Shown: piece after piece, positions 46,004-57,009 of the stretch
Layout of the letters: each line of letters opens with the position of its first letter
Numbering within the stretch: the first letter of the stretch is position 1
Source of the DNA: Falciphora oryzae
Taxonomy: Eukaryota > Ascomycota > Sordariomycetes > Magnaporthales > Magnaporthaceae
NCBI GenBank assembly: GCA_000733355.1
Contig: JNVV01000002.1
Coordinates: 2,917,671-2,981,670, forward strand
DNA length: 64,000 nucleotides
Direction: 5' to 3'
The notes under the pieces: generated by a model
Seen by the model: the letters and a program-made list of their open reading frames with translations, nothing else
What the model was told of the DNA's origin: nothing
The model's database searches: none
Position numbers and translations under genes: made by a program

Positions 46004-46507
46004 GAGGGTGGGGGGATGGACGAAACGACCCGACAATAATCAGGAAAGCGACGAGAGTCGTCATCGACTGCTTGTACATATCGCCCAGCGGATAGCCAAA
46101 TGCTGGAAGGATGATTCGGGGCGAGGCTGGAGGGGGTTCCGTTTGTTCGACTTGGTGGGAATAGACAAGTTCAAGCAATGAACCAGACGTCTTTTGGCTA
46201 CACGAGCCCTTTGTTCATGTGGCAGTTCACTTTCATCATCTGGACCGAGGATGTGTCGTTGACATTGACCTTCTCGCACCTATGACGGCATTACTCTAAC
46301 AAGGAGGAGACAACCCAATCCGGCGAGGCAAGTCACGGTTGCGCAGGCTTCGGTTCCGCGGTTTGTCCTGCAAATATCGACCTCCTGACGCTATGAATCG
46401 ACGCGTGCTGCTTTGACATGTGTAGCATGGGAGGAAGATGGGTATTTCCGATTATAAGCCCTCAAAACATGGCAAATGTGGATTCCTATCGATTCCGCTG
46501 TTTCCTC
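46004..46507. other. convergent intergenic region
   Basis: 3' flanks of COX9 and SOM1. No gene recognised. Confidence 0.45.
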
Positions 46508-46940
46508 TCAGCGGGTTGACCTGCGCTTCTCAACAGACACTTCTGCTGGTTTGTCGGCAGGGCAGCCCGGAAAGCCTTCCCAGGCAGTGGTTTCGACCAT
46601 GAAAGTGCCCCTCTTATCTTGACATCTGTTGTACCGCCAAAATCCATTTAGCAACACGCAATAAACCACAGCAAAACACACCATCAAACAAAGCCTTGGA
46701 CCGGCCCTACCTTCTAAATAGCCTCGGGACGGGCCAGCATTGAACACTGGAGCCGGGCTCCTCAGGTCTGTCGACAGTGCAGCTGTACTGGAGCAACGAG
46801 AGCAGTTCGCAGTCCTTCTGAAGATCCAGCTTCGTGCGGCCGTCGGGTAGCTCCGGCAGCTTCCGCTTGCGCCCGTTGAGGTCTGACTGGACCTTTGTGG
46901 GAAGCTCGGCCGCGGAGAAGGCGGGGATCGAAGACGCCAT
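46508..46940 (-). CDS. SOM1: mitochondrial export protein Som1
   Basis: Two exons, 46711-46940 and 46508-46625, with an 85-bp intron (GTAGGG donor, CAACAG acceptor), give 115 residues. Conserved Som1 blocks are VQSDLNGRKRK, DCELLSLLQYSC, VQCWPVPRLFRR and, after the splice, CQDKRGTFMVETTAWEG. The three cysteines, the P..RLFRRC motif and the VETTAWE ending are family hallmarks. Yeast Som1 is a small subunit of the inner membrane peptidase complex (Imp1/Imp2/Som1), which trims sorting signals of intermembrane-space proteins. The C-terminal ~25 residues after the conserved block are less conserved. It is transcribed divergently from the XRCC2-like gene with only 79 bp between start codons. Confidence 0.9.
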
Positions 46941-47019
46941 TTGGAGTACGCAGCCGATCTGTTTCTCGACCTGAGAGCGAATAGGAAGACAAGGCGTCTC
47001 TCTCAAGACACACGAAACA
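46941..47019. promoter_or_regulatory. compact 79-bp bidirectional promoter
   Basis: This is the only sequence between the start codons of SOM1 (minus) and the XRCC2-like gene (plus). The two 5' leaders must overlap or be extremely short. No TATA box is visible. Confidence 0.5.
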
Positions 47020-48412
47020 ATGGCAGCAGCCTCTGCAACGGGCAGCCGGGTGCTCAGCGAAATTGAAGAGACGACGCTTGATGAGGTGAGCTGCCGACTG
47101 TAAATGCCATCAAAGCCAACTTGTCACTTGGTCTTGTGTCTTCATGGCTCAGAGATGGCCTGTCGTCTCACTACTTGGAGCGAGTTGAAGCCACTTTGAA
47201 GTGGTGATTTGAACAGGGTGTGCGGGTTTGAATTGAGTGAACTGCCAGGCCCACCTGCCGAGTCGAAGCCGCCTGCAAGCACTCTCCCAACATCACTCAT
47301 GATCGTGCAATTTCAAATTAGGCTTGATCGGGCGTCGAATCTCAAGCTGACGACGCATATTTCAGCTTCTCGCCTCACTGCGTTCCGCATTCACCGAACT
47401 GAGCAGTCGTGATGCTACGAGAGCGGCGGCGGGAACCGCCACTGGAACCGGCGTCGCCGCCAAAGGCAACCAACCGCAGCAGCAGCTGAGAGTGTTCCCC
47501 ATCCCTGCACTCAATGGCCTGGCCGCGAAGCACCTCCGCGCGACGCAGGCGGCGGTTGTGTCCGTCTCGGGCAGGCAGCTCCCGCTGATCTACCTGCTCG
47601 TCGCGACGCTCATCGCGCCGCCGCACGGCAAGACGGTCGTCGTGGTTGATCTGGAGTCGCGCTTCGACATCACCAGGGTGCTGGAGTGCACGCCCTACGC
47701 CGCCGCCGCCACCACGGCAGCTGCTCCTGCCACCGCTCCGGCTCCGGTGGGGGTGGGGGCGACGGCGGCGTCTGCTGCCGGGCAGCCACCGTCAACTACG
47801 GCCGGAGGACAGGCGGCAGCGACTGGTCCAGACGAGGAAGCAACACGGCCGCTCCATGATCGGCAGAGATCGGCGGTCTTCGGCAGTGGGGCCGACGCAG
47901 GACTTGCGACTACACCGCCAGTCCCGGCCGCGGGCCAATCGCAGGCCTCAGGCGGTAGGGTCTCTCTATCTGACTTGGCCCACGTCCACGTGCATCGCCC
48001 GGCGCGAGGCAGCGGCGCGCCAGCCAACCTCGTCCGGGAAGCCATCGCTGCGGCCGAGCAGCACATGCTGTACGGAACACACGGCAGCGGCGGGCGAGAG
48101 TGGTGGGGCACCTTTGTGGTTGGCGGCAGCGGCAGTAACAACAATAGTGCTAGCGGGGTTGCTGCCGGCGGCAGTGGTTCGGCACCACTTCTTCCCCATG
48201 GAGCCGCCGCCCCCTCCTTCTCCTCGTCCGTCGACGTCGCAGCTGGACCCAGAGGCTGGCTGCGGGTGGAGCGAGGGGAGGTGGGCGGGTTCGGTGTCGG
48301 GTCCAGCGCCGAGGAGGCCCTGCGAGACCGCGAGAGAAGGCGGAGAGCCGTGGATGCGGCCGGGTGGACCGCCACGTCCGTCTGGGGCGGGTTTACTTTC
48401 CATGAGAACTAA
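47020..48412 (+). CDS. XRCC2/Rad51-like conserved fungal protein
   Basis: Two exons, 47020-47085 and 47366-48412, with a 280-bp intron ending CTGACG...TTTCAG, give 370 residues. Near residues 100-120 KTVVVVDLESRFDITRVL resembles the strand IDTDYHFDMLRL of XRCC2-type Rad51 paralogues. Later LAHVHVHRPA and REWWGTFVVGG would correspond to the following core strands, and the C-terminus has VERGEVGGFGVG and a final WTATSVWGGFTF. The region that should hold the Walker A loop reads VSGRQLPLIY, without GxxxxGK[ST], so ATP binding may be lost. Ala/Gly/Ser-rich insertions separate core strands. I infer a homologous-recombination role only from this distant resemblance. Confidence 0.6.
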
Positions 48413-51400
48413 CTTCCGCGCAAGAGAGTGAAAGAAATGAGAGGAGAGGGAAAACTAGCAAGTAAACAGCCATTCATGGAAACTCCTGATGCTTGAGACA
48501 GGCACAGGCAAGCATCAGTTCAAGCCGGCATCTGTCAACCGAGCCTGATAGCAAAATAACAACCTACCCATTGCGGATGAGGGTATTCCTACCACGTCAA
48601 TGGACAGCAACCCCGTTCTGCCGCCGAGGCTCACCTGAAACTGCAGACTTGTCTCCATATTGACGTTGACAGCCAACCAGCCTACCATTGCACTATTATT
48701 CCGCCCAGCCACGCGGACAAGGAAGGTCTTTCGTTGGATCCCCGGGAGCTTTTTCCCTGTCTGCACAAACTGGGCCGCACGCGACTCGCCGTGGGACACC
48801 GCGTACACGGTCCTGCATAATAACGCACCCTCGCCTGCAGACCTTGGCGCAGTCCAAGGCTGCCGTTGTGCCGTGATTTGGCCGCAATCTCGGACGAATT
48901 TGTTGGAGTCCAAACCGATGGGGCCGTTGCAACCGGTCTCCCGAGATTCGAATCGATCGATCAAGCAGAGGAAGGGTTCCGTTCTCTTCGCGCCTCGGGC
49001 TGACACCATGTTGAGTTGATGTTACTGTCCTCATGAGGAATATAGTCTGCCGGGTTGCGTTTTCCCCGCCCTCCACCCATCATCTTCGGACTATTACCCC
49101 GATTACACCGGGCCCGGCGGCAGAGGCCTCTTGCTCTGGCCAGACAAGTCGAGCCGAACAGCAAAGTTTTGCGAGGAGCCGATAAGCAGACGCCCCTCCC
49201 AAAGACTCTTTATCCCTCAGGCCAGCCCACACTCTGCAGGCGAGTCACCGTCGGAGTGCAGGCAGTCAGGGGGACCAGTGGATAATGCCCTCCCTTCTCT
49301 GCTGCGCTCTGCGGGGCCACCGTCGGACCCATGGTCGCCCAGAACGATGGACCAGCCAACGCTCACCTTTTTACGTTTCGGTTGCTTGGTCCTACGCGAC
49401 CATGTGTACAACACAACCCTGGAAGCTGGCCATTGGTTCCTCGAGAGATGATCGAGAGATAGCTGTGGATGCCCGCTGCCTGCAAGATAACAGCTTTTTC
49501 TTCTTCTTCTTCTTTCTTTCTTTTCGTTTTTGGCTTGTGATAAAGGCCAGGCTGAGTTCCACAGTAAAGCCTGGACATGCTACACTATCCAGAGTGCCAG
49601 ACAGTTGCCAATACTGTACGGCGCTCGATGTAAGCGGGTTCTGCCGCGTCTAGATAGTCAGTCTGGCAACAGGCGCCTCCTCCCGTATGGATCCCAATCC
49701 CGTTGATGCTTACCTACTATGCACCTGGTCCTACCTTATCAGTCGGGAGATTGGGAGGCTCTATTGGGCCGGGGACAAGCCAATGACATCTATTCACCGG
49801 TGCTGAGTAACGTTCACCTGCGGCAGACGGCATGCGGCTCCGTCGTCAGGGTGAGGGGCGTTTCCTCTTCTTGTTACGTGACGGCGGATTTACCCCTCCA
49901 TCTCTTGTCTCACGGTGACAAGAATCTACGGTCAAGACGGCCAAAAGCTTGGGCATATCTCGGCGCAACAACAAAAGAGCCGGCAGCATGCATCTGTGGC
50001 ACTTCTTGCCTGCCGGCAGCCACACCGAACGGGCAAATCAAAAGCGCTTACGACACCCACCATCCACTTATCAGTCCCTGGATAAGGGGGAGCCGCACTG
50101 TCTTGGCGATGCTGCTGGTGCACAGTAAGAACCTCTTGGTGTGTTAGGTGTCCGGTCAAAGTGGCCTCTGCTCGCGATTGGCAAACCTGGGATGAGCCTG
50201 GTGTCTCGCGTGCATGCTGAGCTCACGGTACAGGTCCCCGAACGCAGCGGCCGCCCGCCACAGTGTCCGCCCCTAGCGCACCGATCCCACCAGAGCGCGG
50301 GTACGCAGTACGTTTGTGCCTCTTGGCGTCTCTCCCGTACGGCCCTTATCTCCATCACGATATGCAGGATCTGACCGGTGCGGCCTTTGTTCCACCGCAA
50401 CGTGGGCGTCCCTGTGGAGGTTTTTTTTTCCTTGAATGGCCTCCTTGCCAAAGCTATCCAGCCCGCCGAAACCCACCGCTGACGTCACAACGGGCCGACA
50501 GCCTGCATCAACCCAACCGGTGGGGGGNNNNNNNNNNNNNNNNNNNNNNNNNNNNNNNNNNNNNNNNNNNNNNNNNNNNNNNNNNNNNNNNNNNNNNNNN
50601 NNNNNNNNNNNNNNNNCGCTGGGTGCCTATCCCCGTCGCAGGGTAAAACTCTGGGCGGACTGCAGCAGCCTCCAGTCAGCGTGAAGGTGTTGGACAAGGC
50701 CGCCCTTTAGGCTGGGTTCGAGATGCAAGGTGATGGCGCTGCCGCGGCGCCAATCTGTGATTTCCCTGAAACTTTGCATGGCAGGATGGTAGATCTCTCT
50801 CATCGTCTGGCGTCTCCTTGCATGTGTGCCTTAGGTAATATGTAAGCGGCCCGGCGGTGTCGATGTGTTGTTGATGCTGATTTGGCCCAAGCAAACGGTG
50901 ATCAGCAGCCGCACCCAGGGCCTGCTGCGGTGTGGTGAGGGAGTGTGGCACACCTCAGCCCGCTGCAGGCGTTGTGCTACAGTGCTACCTGCTGCCAGCC
51001 GCGCTTGCCAGGAGGCACAGCTGTTGGACAGCGGCTGATTGAGCAGAAATTACCCCTCCAAAACAGGTCCGACTGGAACCCTGACGATCGCTGCGCTGCT
51101 CGACGACAAGCCGCAGAGCCCCATGCACAGCAGGGGTCTGATCCTATCCGCTTCTGTCGTAGCGACCGGCGGTCCTTTGGTTAGGTCTGTGCCTCTGATA
51201 TCGGTGTCCACTTCTTTTCTGCCCGAGCCCTCCCGGCTTCTCCTCGCGCCGCCCGCCGCCGCCACCCGAACATCGACGACCATGAGAGGACAAGCCCACG
51301 CCCAAGCCCGCCCCAACGCACGGCGCGGCGGCACGGTGGAGACGGAGAGTACACGGTGCAAACGTGTGTGCGCCCGCGCAACATGATGCGCAGTCCACGC

Positions 51401-52634
51401 TACGCATGGTGGGGAACTCAGCGGTGGCTCCGAGTCAAGCCTCTGCAGCCTCCATCCTGCCAGCCCCCTTGCTCCCGCTACGTACTACGTACATGCCCGG
51501 GTACGCACGATGATGTTGCTACACACGGCGAGTCCCTGGGGACCGTGCCGACGTCACAGCCCGTTCGTCCCTTCGCCCTTCCGAAACCGCCCCAAATCTT
51601 GCCATGCGAATCAACCCGGGCCCGTCTCCGTCGCCTATGACACTGCCGGTTGGTCCCAAGTCCGTGGAAGACTCCATGGAAGCTCCCTGGCCTGTGGGAA
51701 GCCTGAGCCGCAGGCCCGAGAAGAAAAAAAATAGGACAGGGTGACAGGCATGATATTTTCCAGAAGGAATGGCCTGCCTGGTTGATCTTTTCTCCGCCCC
51801 TCCTGAGGGGCCCTGTTGCATCTGCAGGGCGAAAACAGTATCCTCTAGCACGGATATGCTGGGCCACACGGAACGAGACATGCCAGCACAACACACAGAA
51901 GGAGCAGCGACGCACATATCCGCGCGTCCTCTCTCCTATCCCCTCGTCGCACGTATCCACTAGGGCTCTTGTTGATCTCGGCTACCTGCCTTTCAAAGAT
52001 GAGAGAAGTCGACTCAACGAGGCAAGAGGGTCTGAGAGTGGGATGTGCAACTGCTGCACTGTACTCCGTACTTGGTACGCCGTCCACAGTATGCAAGATG
52101 CGCCACCCGCCGAATCAGACACGGCTCCTCAGCTTGCTCATGAAGCCCACAGTCGGGGATATCCACTGAGTTGTTTTTGTTTTCTTTTTTTTTCTGTTCC
52201 GTGCTTTTTGACTTTGCTCGTCCAACATCAGACGCGGGCTGACGCCGGGACGTGAAAACTCGTTCATGTTAGCGGTTCCACTTGGGTCTGGCATCATCGC
52301 CCAGCCATCAAGGGTGTCACTGGCTCGCCTCCCTCTGTTCCTGTCGCCTCAGGGGTAAACATGGCCCTCACTAGGCGGGCGCCTCTGGGTATAAGTATCT
52401 CGAGCATCTCCGGCCCATCGAAGACCACAAATTCCCCAGGCCATTCCACTCCAGTTTCCGCTTTTCGTCCCCATAGCATATCCATCAAGGCAGATCCTGT
52501 GGTTATCGACTGGCATCACAGCTTCCGTCCTCCCTTTCCTTGAACCAGACCAGCACCAGTCGCCCACTCCTTTTCCTCCTTGCCCTTGGGCTCCCCGGCA
52601 CGCACACTTACAGCCGGCATCACACGTCCTCATC
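48413..52634. other. 4.2-kb gene-poor region with an assembly gap
   Basis: No gene recognised. Features seen are a CT-rich tract at about 49494-49520, a poly-T at about 50420, G-runs next to the gap, and pyrimidine-rich sequence before the HAD gene (about 52300-52630) that suits a leader. Any gene overlapping the gap would be missed. Confidence 0.5.
50528..50616. other. assembly gap (89 N)
   Basis: A run of 89 N bases flanked by GGTGGGGG on the left. The true length and content are unknown; a GC-rich or repetitive stretch is likely. Confidence 0.99.
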
Positions 52635-54145
52635 ATGTCGACCCTTCAGAGGCCCGCTGGTCCCGCCCGGACCACCTCCTCCAGCAGCTTCGCCGAGGCC
52701 TTCGACAAGGCCCGGCACAAGCTAGACAAGGAGCTCGACAAGGAGCTGAAGGTGGAGCTGAAGCAGCTCTCGCTGAACGACGACTCCACCCCGGATCTCT
52801 CAGACTCGGAATCCTCCCCCGCTTCGCCGGGTTCCCTGGCCTCCGACTCGGGGGTGGGGACCCCTACTCTTGCAAGCCCGGGCACGCCCCTAACGGCTGC
52901 GCTTACACCCCTTGTGGACCCGGAAGTCACTGAGGACTTTGCCTTTGCCTTTGACATTGACGGCGTCCTCATCCGGGGCGGGAACCCCATCCCCGAGGCC
53001 ATCGAGGCCATGAAGATGCTCAACGGCGAGAACCAGTATGGTGTCAAGGTGTAAGTGTTTATGTCATGTTTTGGCAAAATTCATCAAAGTATACGAGACT
53101 AACATTAGAACTACCCAGCCCCTACATCTTCCTCACAAACGGCGGCGGCAAGGCCGAGGCCGAACGCTGCAAGGACCTCTCGAAGCAGCTCGGGATCGAG
53201 GTCTCGACAGGCCAGTTCATCTGCGGGCACACGCCCATGAGGGAACTGGCTGAGCAGCACCGCACCGTCCTTGTCGTCGGCGGCGAGGGCGAGAAGTGCC
53301 GTGAGGTGGCTGAGGGCTACGGCTTCACTGATGTCATCACCCCTGGCGACATCATCAAGGCCAACGCTGCGACGGCGCCGTTCCGGAAGCTGACGCCCCA
53401 GGAGCACTCCAACTCGCGCGACCTGCTGGCTCGCACCGACGGCGACCTCACCAAGATCGTCATTGAGGCCATCTTTGTCTTCGCCGACAGCCGCGATTGG
53501 GCTTCGGATCTGCAGATCATCCTAGACGTTGCTATGTCCAAGGGGGGCCGCCTGGAGACCCGGTCCGAGACCTTTGACGAGGGCCCGCCGGTCTTCTTCT
53601 CTCACAACGACACCCTCTGGGCGGCCCAGCACGAGCACGCCCGTCTGGGCATGGGCGCGCTCCGGCGCATCGTCGAGGTCGTCTTCGCCGACGTGACGCA
53701 GGGCAAGGGCAAGCTGCGGGCGCACTCCTTCGGCAAGCCGCAGGTGCCCACGTTCGAGTTCGCCACGCGCCTCCTGCAGCGCTGGCGCGAGGACCGCCAC
53801 GGCCTGGCGGCCAACACGCCGCCGCCCGAGACGGTCTACTTCGTCGGCGACACGCCCGAGTCGGACATCCGCGGCACCAACGCCATGGACGCCGTCAGCG
53901 ACAACGAGTGGTACAGCATCCTCGTCAAGACGGGCATCTACCAGGACGGCACCGTGCCTGCCTACAAGCCCCGCGCTACCGTCCCCACCGTGCTCGAGGC
54001 AGTCCACCACGGCATCGAGCGCGAGATGGAGAGGCGCAGGGTCAGGGCCTCGGCCGAAAAGGCCGGCGTCGCCCAGCCTGAGAAGGTCGGCGATGGCATT
54101 CTCTCTGCCGGTCGCGTCCACCAGGTTGAGGTCGTCGAGCCTTGA
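52635..54145 (+). CDS. HAD-superfamily class IIA phosphatase, CECR5/YKR070W-like
   Basis: Two exons, 52635-53050 and 53119-54145, with a 68-bp intron (GTAAGT donor, CCCAG acceptor), give 480 residues. After a ~100-residue Ser/Pro-rich, helical N-terminus comes motif I FAFDIDGVLIRGG with Asp107 and Asp109. Motif II is FLTNGGG, and the late motif GDTPESDIRGTNAM supplies the Mg2+-binding aspartates. The order and the class IIA cap between motifs II and III fit the CECR5/YKR070W group (NagD-like). Yeast Ykr070w is mitochondrial with unknown substrate. Here the N-terminus is acidic and Ser-rich rather than a clear presequence, so location is uncertain. Substrate unknown. Confidence 0.88.
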
Positions 54146-54743
54146 GCAGCAGCGGTGATACTTGGAGAACCGCCGACATTTTCGTTGTCAACCTATTCTT
54201 CGCGTTGCCAAACCGGGCCTTACGACTTTCGGTCCACCGCCGCTAAGGATATCGTGCGGATTTCACGCTTCCTCATATTTCCCTTGCTTCTTCTTGGGCA
54301 TTCGCCCATCGCCGCCTTGAGACTCTTCTGTCCCTGGCGGATTATTTCTTCGTCGATTCTTCTCCTTCAGTTTTGATACCACGTCGGTTTCGCTCTTCTC
54401 CTCCAGACGAGGATGTTGCGGACCGCGAGTTTATGGGATAAATACCAGCGTTCGCTACTTGGAATTTCAATACGATGTCACGATCATCATTTCACGGCCA
54501 CTTTTGTTTCTGGTTGTGATATTATGGGTTGGAAAAGGGCAAAAGGGACCAATACATTACAGACGACAGAGATAGAACACAAGATTGCATGGTTTATTGG
54601 GTGGAGAATACAGGAATGTTGACCACTTGCATGCTCATTTCGTCTTGGCATAGATCACTTCCGTCTACCTGATTATTGGAACAGTTCGGCTTGGTTTCCT
54701 ACTTGGTTTTAAGCCACATACCTTCGACGTGACTGTAGAAATT
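54146..54743. other. intergenic region
   Basis: 3' UTR of the HAD gene (T-rich) and the leader of the next gene. No gene recognised. Confidence 0.5.
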
Positions 54744-56604
54744 ATGACAGATTCAGAATCCGATGCAGAGGCACGAGCAGAGCAGCCCACTTCGGAAAAG
54801 TTCACACGCTGGTGCCTGTCTGACCCCGCCTCCGTGCTTGAGCGAGCTTCAGCTACCATCAAGAGATGGAAACGGGGCGACAGTGAGTTAACTAGCCTAA
54901 AACTAAGCCTTGTCGCATTCTGCGGCCACGATATGGAGCTCACCAAGGCTTCCTTGGCCTCCTGGATCACCGCCAACCTCCCGCTCGAACCCGAGAACGC
55001 CACGCGGGGCATCCCGGCCCTCAGAGCAGCCATCCCGCTGTTCTTCCGCGGAATCCGCAGCCTCTCAAACTACCCCTTTACCACAAGCCCACAGCCCGAC
55101 AATGCCCCACAACCATCCGCCGCCGTTGGCTACGACGGCATGGTCCCCGCCGTCATCTGCTGGGGCGAGGTGGACAGCGACAGGGTGCTACTAGGCCCGC
55201 GCATGCGCACGCCCGCCGACTTCCGCTGCGCCCTGTTCCAGATCTTCGCGACCCCGGTCCCGGACGGCGGCGGCGGGCTCCCCTTCGACGAGGCCCGCTG
55301 GAGGGACGGGGCGCGGCGGCGCGCGCTGGCCTACAGCGCCGGCGACGTGGAGTTCTGGGGACGCGAGCCGGACGACACCCCCGTCAACTGCGACGAGGAC
55401 GGGGACGAGATCTTCCACGACCTGGTCGACATGATGTACCTGGGGACAGGACGACGTCGATGTGGGCTTTGGACGGGTGCCGAGGGATGAGTTCAGGGCG
55501 CCCGCCAAGGAGTTGATGGCGAATGTGCTTCGCTTCGGGACTGTGTGATGGGAGGGAAAGAGCTGAGGGTGCTGATCGCTGCGCTTGTGGCACTGCAGGG
55601 CTGCTTCACGTGGCCAGGGAGAATCCGCCGGTTGTCGACGTCGACGACGAAGGGGTCGACGTGCTGCTTCGTGCATTTTTCAGGTTCATCAACTATGAGA
55701 CCTTTGACCGTGTCGTCGCCAAGGCCGCGGTAAGTCTTCCTCTGCCGCTGATTTCCGGCGCCGTCTCTCCTATATGACAGCCATGGCCATGGGGATTGTC
55801 ACTTAAGCGGTCGCTTCTTTTTATCAGCCTGCTCTTCTGCGCCCCTTCCACCAGCTCCTTCGACTATTCGCCGAGCCCCCAACACAAAGAAAGAGCTCCT
55901 CAGGGTGGAGCGCGCTGAAATGCCGTACCGGGGAATGCATCCTCGCCCCGCGACGCCTAGCCCAACTCCGCACGCTGCTTGGAGACCAGACCTGCGAGCC
56001 CACCGAGGACTTGGTTCTTGCCGTCGAATGGGACCGCAGGGCCGCCACGACCACAAACAGAGACACCGCCACCATGATGGCTACCATCATCGGCGCCCTG
56101 CGCGCCGAAGCTGGCGACGACGAGCACGAGACCCTCTTGCTGATCCGAGACAGGGACGTGAGCGGCGGCAACGAGACCCTCCTCCACATGTTTGGGTTCT
56201 ACCCGACGCGTCTGCCGGCCGACGAGCACGGCATCGGGGACCCGGCGCACAGCAACGTGGCCCCTGCCCTGCCCTTCCAGCTCGGCCCGGCGCAGGACGG
56301 GTTCCCGGGCGTCAAAGGCCGACCGGCGTGGGTATTCAAGAACGAGGGCGGCGGCGGAGACGGTGCGCAACCCGCCGCCAGGCTCCGTTTCGGCGACCCC
56401 CGGGCCGGCTCCTCGCTGCGTCTCAACCTGGTGGCTGGACGGGCGACGTTTAGCCACAAGGTCGTTGACCGTGCGGTAGGGGGCGAGAACAAGGGACTGG
56501 ATGAGGCCGTGGTGTATGAGGCTTCGTCTTGGAGGGGGAGCTGGGAGGTCGAGTTGGATGTTGAGAATGTTGAATTGTGGCACCATATTGCCACTCTTGT
56601 CTAG
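54744..56604 (+). CDS. hypothetical protein with a damaged segment
   Basis: Model: 54744-55546, 55618-55729 and 55828-56604; introns of 71 bp (GTGATG..CCAG) and 98 bp (GTAAGT..TCAG) keep a common frame for about 563 residues. Protein-like parts are MTDSESDAEARAEQPTSEKF, TKASLASWITANLPLEPENA, DEIFHDLVDMMYLG, DRVVAKAA|PALLRPFHQLL and TMMATIIGALRAEAG. Between about 55442 and 55500 the frame is broken by a TGA at 55488. The neighbouring frame there reads sensibly (QDDVDVGFGRVPRDEF), as if one extra G at 55442-55445 and an extra CG at about 55498-55503 together restore the phase. This is either two assembly errors or a partly decayed gene. No family recognised. Confidence 0.5.
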
Positions 56605-57009
56605 GTAGGTATGAATGATAACCCCTTTTATATACTCAAACACCCGTTCCCCTCCTGAGGATTCTCAACACACTTGCCCACGCAGTCAGCAACACCCCTG
56701 CTTAGGCATCATAGTGGTCAACGAAGGACTCTAGACGCACCTCGTAGTGTATGTCTTATCTATTCCGCAGAACGCCATGATTATCTTGGCTCATTAATTG
56801 TAATACTTTGCAAAATACAGTCCACAAGTCGGCACAAACAGTCTATTCCAAGATCGGTATTCAGTGCTGAGGTGTTCAAGTTTCAAACGCCAGCCTTGCT
56901 ATCCAAATCGCGCTGTGCTAGTGTCGTTCAATAAAAAGACACAAAATTCCACATGTTTTCCTAAAAATGCGGCTTGCCCGATGGGTACCTAGACAGGCAC
57001 ACATCAAGG
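56605..57009. other. convergent intergenic region
   Basis: 3' flanks of the hypothetical gene and the fusion gene, A/T-rich, no gene recognised. Confidence 0.5.

Noticed and set aside
47695..48375. 226-codon minus-strand frame inside the XRCC2-like gene
   Set aside because: It is the complement of Ala/Gly-rich codons; the plus-strand frame has the splice structure and conserved strands.
48940..48965. ATTCGAATC-like tRNA B-box
   Set aside because: No A-box or cloverleaf can be drawn around it. Other TTCGA sites in the window (for example 39676, 50708) also fail.
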